Origin: CBFGWV01 sp965652545 | GTDB taxonomy: Bacteria > Pseudomonadota > Gammaproteobacteria > Competibacterales > Competibacteraceae | Assembly (NCBI GenBank): GCA_965652545.1 | Contig: CBFGWV010000217.1 | Coordinates: 1 to 8,423 of the forward strand | Direction of reading: 5' to 3' | DNA length: 8,423 nucleotides | Shown here: positions 7,139 to 8,423 of the stretch, one piece after another | How positions within the stretch are numbered: position 1 is the stretch's first letter | Layout: each line of letters opens with the position of its first letter | Program-made: the position numbers and the translations under genes | The notes under the pieces: model-generated | Database searches by the model: none | Told to the model about the DNA's origin: nothing | What the model saw: the letters and a program-made list of their open reading frames with translations, nothing else

Positions 7139-7366
7139 ATGAAAGTCCACATCGTGCTGGACCTCGACCGCCTGCCCGACCGCGAGAGCCGGCTGCGTGT
7201 CGTGTCGGCCTTGGAGCAGGCGTTTTCGCTACAGGTGACCAACCGCAGCCGGGCCGAACGCTACGGCGTCATCTCCGCGGAGGTGCGGGCCGAGGACATC
7301 GAGCGCATCAAGGCTTTCGATGCCGTGAAATCCTGCCGCGGCGACGGCCCGCAGTCGGCGCTGTAG
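7139..7366 (+). CDS. Small 75-residue protein, possible stand-alone I9-like propeptide/inhibitor of the adjacent subtilase
   Basis: The protein starts at ATG 7139 after a strong purine run (GGGGGG at 7127-7132), 25 bases past the protease stop. By eye it is strand MKVHIVLDLD, helix about 15-30 (ESRLRVVSALEQAFSL), strands about 32-49 (QVTNRSRAERYGVISAEV), helix about 51-61 (AEDIERIKAFD) and strand AVKSCRGDG. This beta-alpha-beta-beta-alpha-beta order and length match subtilisin propeptides and free inhibitors of the I9 type, where the segment before the last strand often reads like 'helix-V-x-x-V-x-x-D'. It has no signal peptide or membrane segment and a single Cys66. Adjacency to a subtilase suggests that it binds that enzyme as an inhibitor or folding chaperone. 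I do not recognise a named family, and the fold assignment is inferred. Any unrelated ferredoxin-like small protein would look similar. Confidence 0.75.
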   Translation: MKVHIVLDLDRLPDRESRLRVVSALEQAFSLQVTNRSRAERYGVISAEVRAEDIERIKAFDAVKSCRGDGPQSAL

Positions 7367-7446
7367 TGGCCCTGGTGTAACGCACCCGTACCGGAGGACT
7401 CGTTTCTGCCGGTCATGTTGCGGTGGATAGGTCGAGTGATATGTAG

Positions 7447-7474
7447 GATGGGTTGAGCACAAGCGATACCCATC
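7447..7474. repeat. Short palindrome between convergent genes, REP-like
   Basis: GATGGGT (7447-7453) pairs exactly with ACCCATC (7468-7474) across a 14-base loop (TGAGCACAAGCGAT), where a further GC/GC pair can form. The pattern GTAGGATGGGT...ACCCATC resembles short palindromes I recall as dispersed in many proteobacterial intergenic regions, so it is probably a repeat-family copy. Its right arm overlaps the stop codon (7473-7475) of the - strand transporter gene. It could slow or end transcription from both sides, but neither strand has a T-run after it. Confidence 0.55.
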
Positions 7475-8423
7475 ATCCCGGACCCACGGAGCAGGCCCAC
7501 AGCGACACCCCGACCAGCACGGCAAGAATGGCCGTTTCGGCGACCATCAGCACGACAGGCTTCCAGCCCACCACCGCCAGCTTCTGCAGCGATGTCCTCA
7601 AGCCCAGGGCGGCAATGGCGGTGATCAGGCACCACCGCGACACCTCGGTGAGCAGGCCGACGGCGGGCGCGGGAATGACGCCGGTGCTGTTGATCAGCAC
7701 CAGCCCCACGAAGACCAACAGAAACCCCGGCAGCAGCGGCGGGCGGCCACTGCCGGTGCCGACCGTTTGGCGGCGATAGAGCAGGGTGAAAACCATCACC
7801 GCCGGGACCAGCATCGCCACCCGCAGCAGCTTGACGAAGGTGGACACATCGCCGGCCTGCGGCGAGATCATGTACCCGGCCCCGACCACCTGGGCGACAT
7901 CGTGGATGGTGCCGCCGAGAAAAATCCCCGCCTGCGTGTCGTCCAGCCCGAGCGACCGTACCAGAATGGGGTAGATGACCATGGCCATGGTCGATAAGGT
8001 CGTGACACCCACCACGGTGAGGATGATATTGCGCTCGGCCGACTCGTGGCGCGGCATCACCGCCGACAGGGCGAGCGCCGCCGAGGCGCCGCAGATGGCC
8101 ACCGCACCGCCGGTGAGCAGCCCCAGGTCACGATCCAGGCCCAGCACGCGGGACAGCAGCCAGCCGGCGAGAATGGTCAGTACCACGGCAGCGACCATGG
8201 TCACCACCGGCGCCAGCCCCAGGGCCATGATCTGCTCCAGGGTGATGCGCACCCCCAGCAGCGCGACACCGACGCGCAGAATGGTCCGGGCGGCGAACTG
8301 GATGCCGGCGACGCAACGGCCTTCCTCGGACAGAAAATGCAAGGCCATTCCCAGCAGCAAGGCGTACAGCAGGGTCGGGCCGCCGTAGTGCTCGGACAGA
8401 AAAGTCGTCGCCAATGCGATGGT
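7473..8423 (-). CDS. YeiH-family membrane protein, putative sulfate exporter (5' end beyond window)
   Basis: At least 316 codons are open from the right edge (reading T-I-A-L-A-T-T-F-L-S-E-H-Y) to TGA at 7475-7473. The frame continues through the edge, so the TTG at 8414 is not taken as the start. The sequence has about nine to ten hydrophobic helices. It has the signatures of the YeiH/UPF0324 family: YALLLGMALHFLSEEGRC, ARTILRVGVALLGVRITLEQ, GGAVAICGASAALALSAV, GGTIHDVAQVVGAGY and a final LRTSLQKLAVVGWKPV block. Members are annotated as putative sulfate or sulfite exporters and in some bacteria sit beside sulfonate-degradation genes, but transport has rarely been shown. It is convergent with the protease unit and therefore independently transcribed; its promoter is outside the window. 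Near-complete: only the first few tens of residues appear to be missing. Confidence 0.92.
   Translation of the reverse strand, partial: TIALATTFLSEHYGGPTLLYALLLGMALHFLSEEGRCVAGIQFAARTILRVGVALLGVRITLEQIMALGLAPVVTMVAAVVLTILAGWLLSRVLGLDRDLGLLTGGAVAICGASAALALSAVMPRHESAERNIILTVVGVTTLSTMAMVIYPILVRSLGLDDTQAGIFLGGTIHDVAQVVGAGYMISPQAGDVSTFVKLLRVAMLVPAVMVFTLLYRRQTVGTGSGRPPLLPGFLLVFVGLVLINSTGVIPAPAVGLLTEVSRWCLITAIAALGLRTSLQKLAVVGWKPVVLMVAETAILAVLVGVSLWACSVGPG

Noticed and set aside
5899..7366. Protease plus AAA-ATPase defence pair (IetAS type)
   Set aside because: No ATPase gene or Walker motif is visible beside the protease; the only partner is the 75-residue protein.
7390..7413. ACCGG...CCGGT hairpin as a terminator after the small protein
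   Set aside because: Only five paired bases with a 14-base loop and no T-run; too weak to call.
7975..8388. + strand frame of 137 codons opposite the transporter
   Set aside because: The - strand frame is an unmistakable multi-helix YeiH-family protein; the + strand product looks like a low-complexity shadow.
1..8423. CRISPR arrays, tRNA or rRNA genes
   Set aside because: No regularly spaced repeats, tRNA-like cloverleaf ends or rRNA segments were seen on either strand.

Overview
The window is GC-rich and densely coded, with little between genes. It most resembles a proteobacterium, perhaps a gammaproteobacterium. The protein families and the high-GC third codon positions suggest this, but no rRNA or other marker gene is present to fix the taxonomy.

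Layout: (1) 1-95 is the last 30 codons of an unidentified + strand gene. (2) 96-190 is a short spacer holding a perfect 18-bp inverted repeat just upstream of a regulator gene. (3) 191-5688 is a compact + strand cluster. It has an XRE-type helix-turn-helix/cupin regulator, then two tandem paralogous flavoproteins of about 810 residues. Both have the dimethylglycine/sarcosine dehydrogenase architecture: an N-terminal FAD-binding amine oxidase half and a C-terminal GcvT-like folate half. (4) 5689-5898 is a 210-bp gap mostly filled by a 165-bp MITE-like element with perfect 20-bp terminal inverted repeats and nested inner hairpins. (5) 5899-7366 is a two-gene + strand unit. It encodes a subtilisin-family (S8) protease without a visible signal peptide, then a 75-residue protein whose predicted strand/helix order resembles a free-standing subtilisin propeptide (I9-like) inhibitor. 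(6) 7367-7472 is a short convergent spacer with a small palindrome. (7) 7473-8423, on the - strand, is a YeiH-type membrane protein whose N-terminus lies beyond the window.

Working model: the regulator senses a small molecule through its cupin domain and controls the two dehydrogenases. These would oxidatively demethylate N-methylated amines, with glycine betaine breakdown through dimethylglycine and sarcosine the best-known example. The one-carbon unit would pass to tetrahydrofolate. The two enzymes are diverged at their flavin loop and at a GcvT active-site position, so they probably act on different substrates or successive steps. The protease/small-protein pair is the least explained part of the window. 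It may be a cytoplasmic protease held by an inhibitor or chaperone acting in trans. This is inference from sequence pattern and gene order only.
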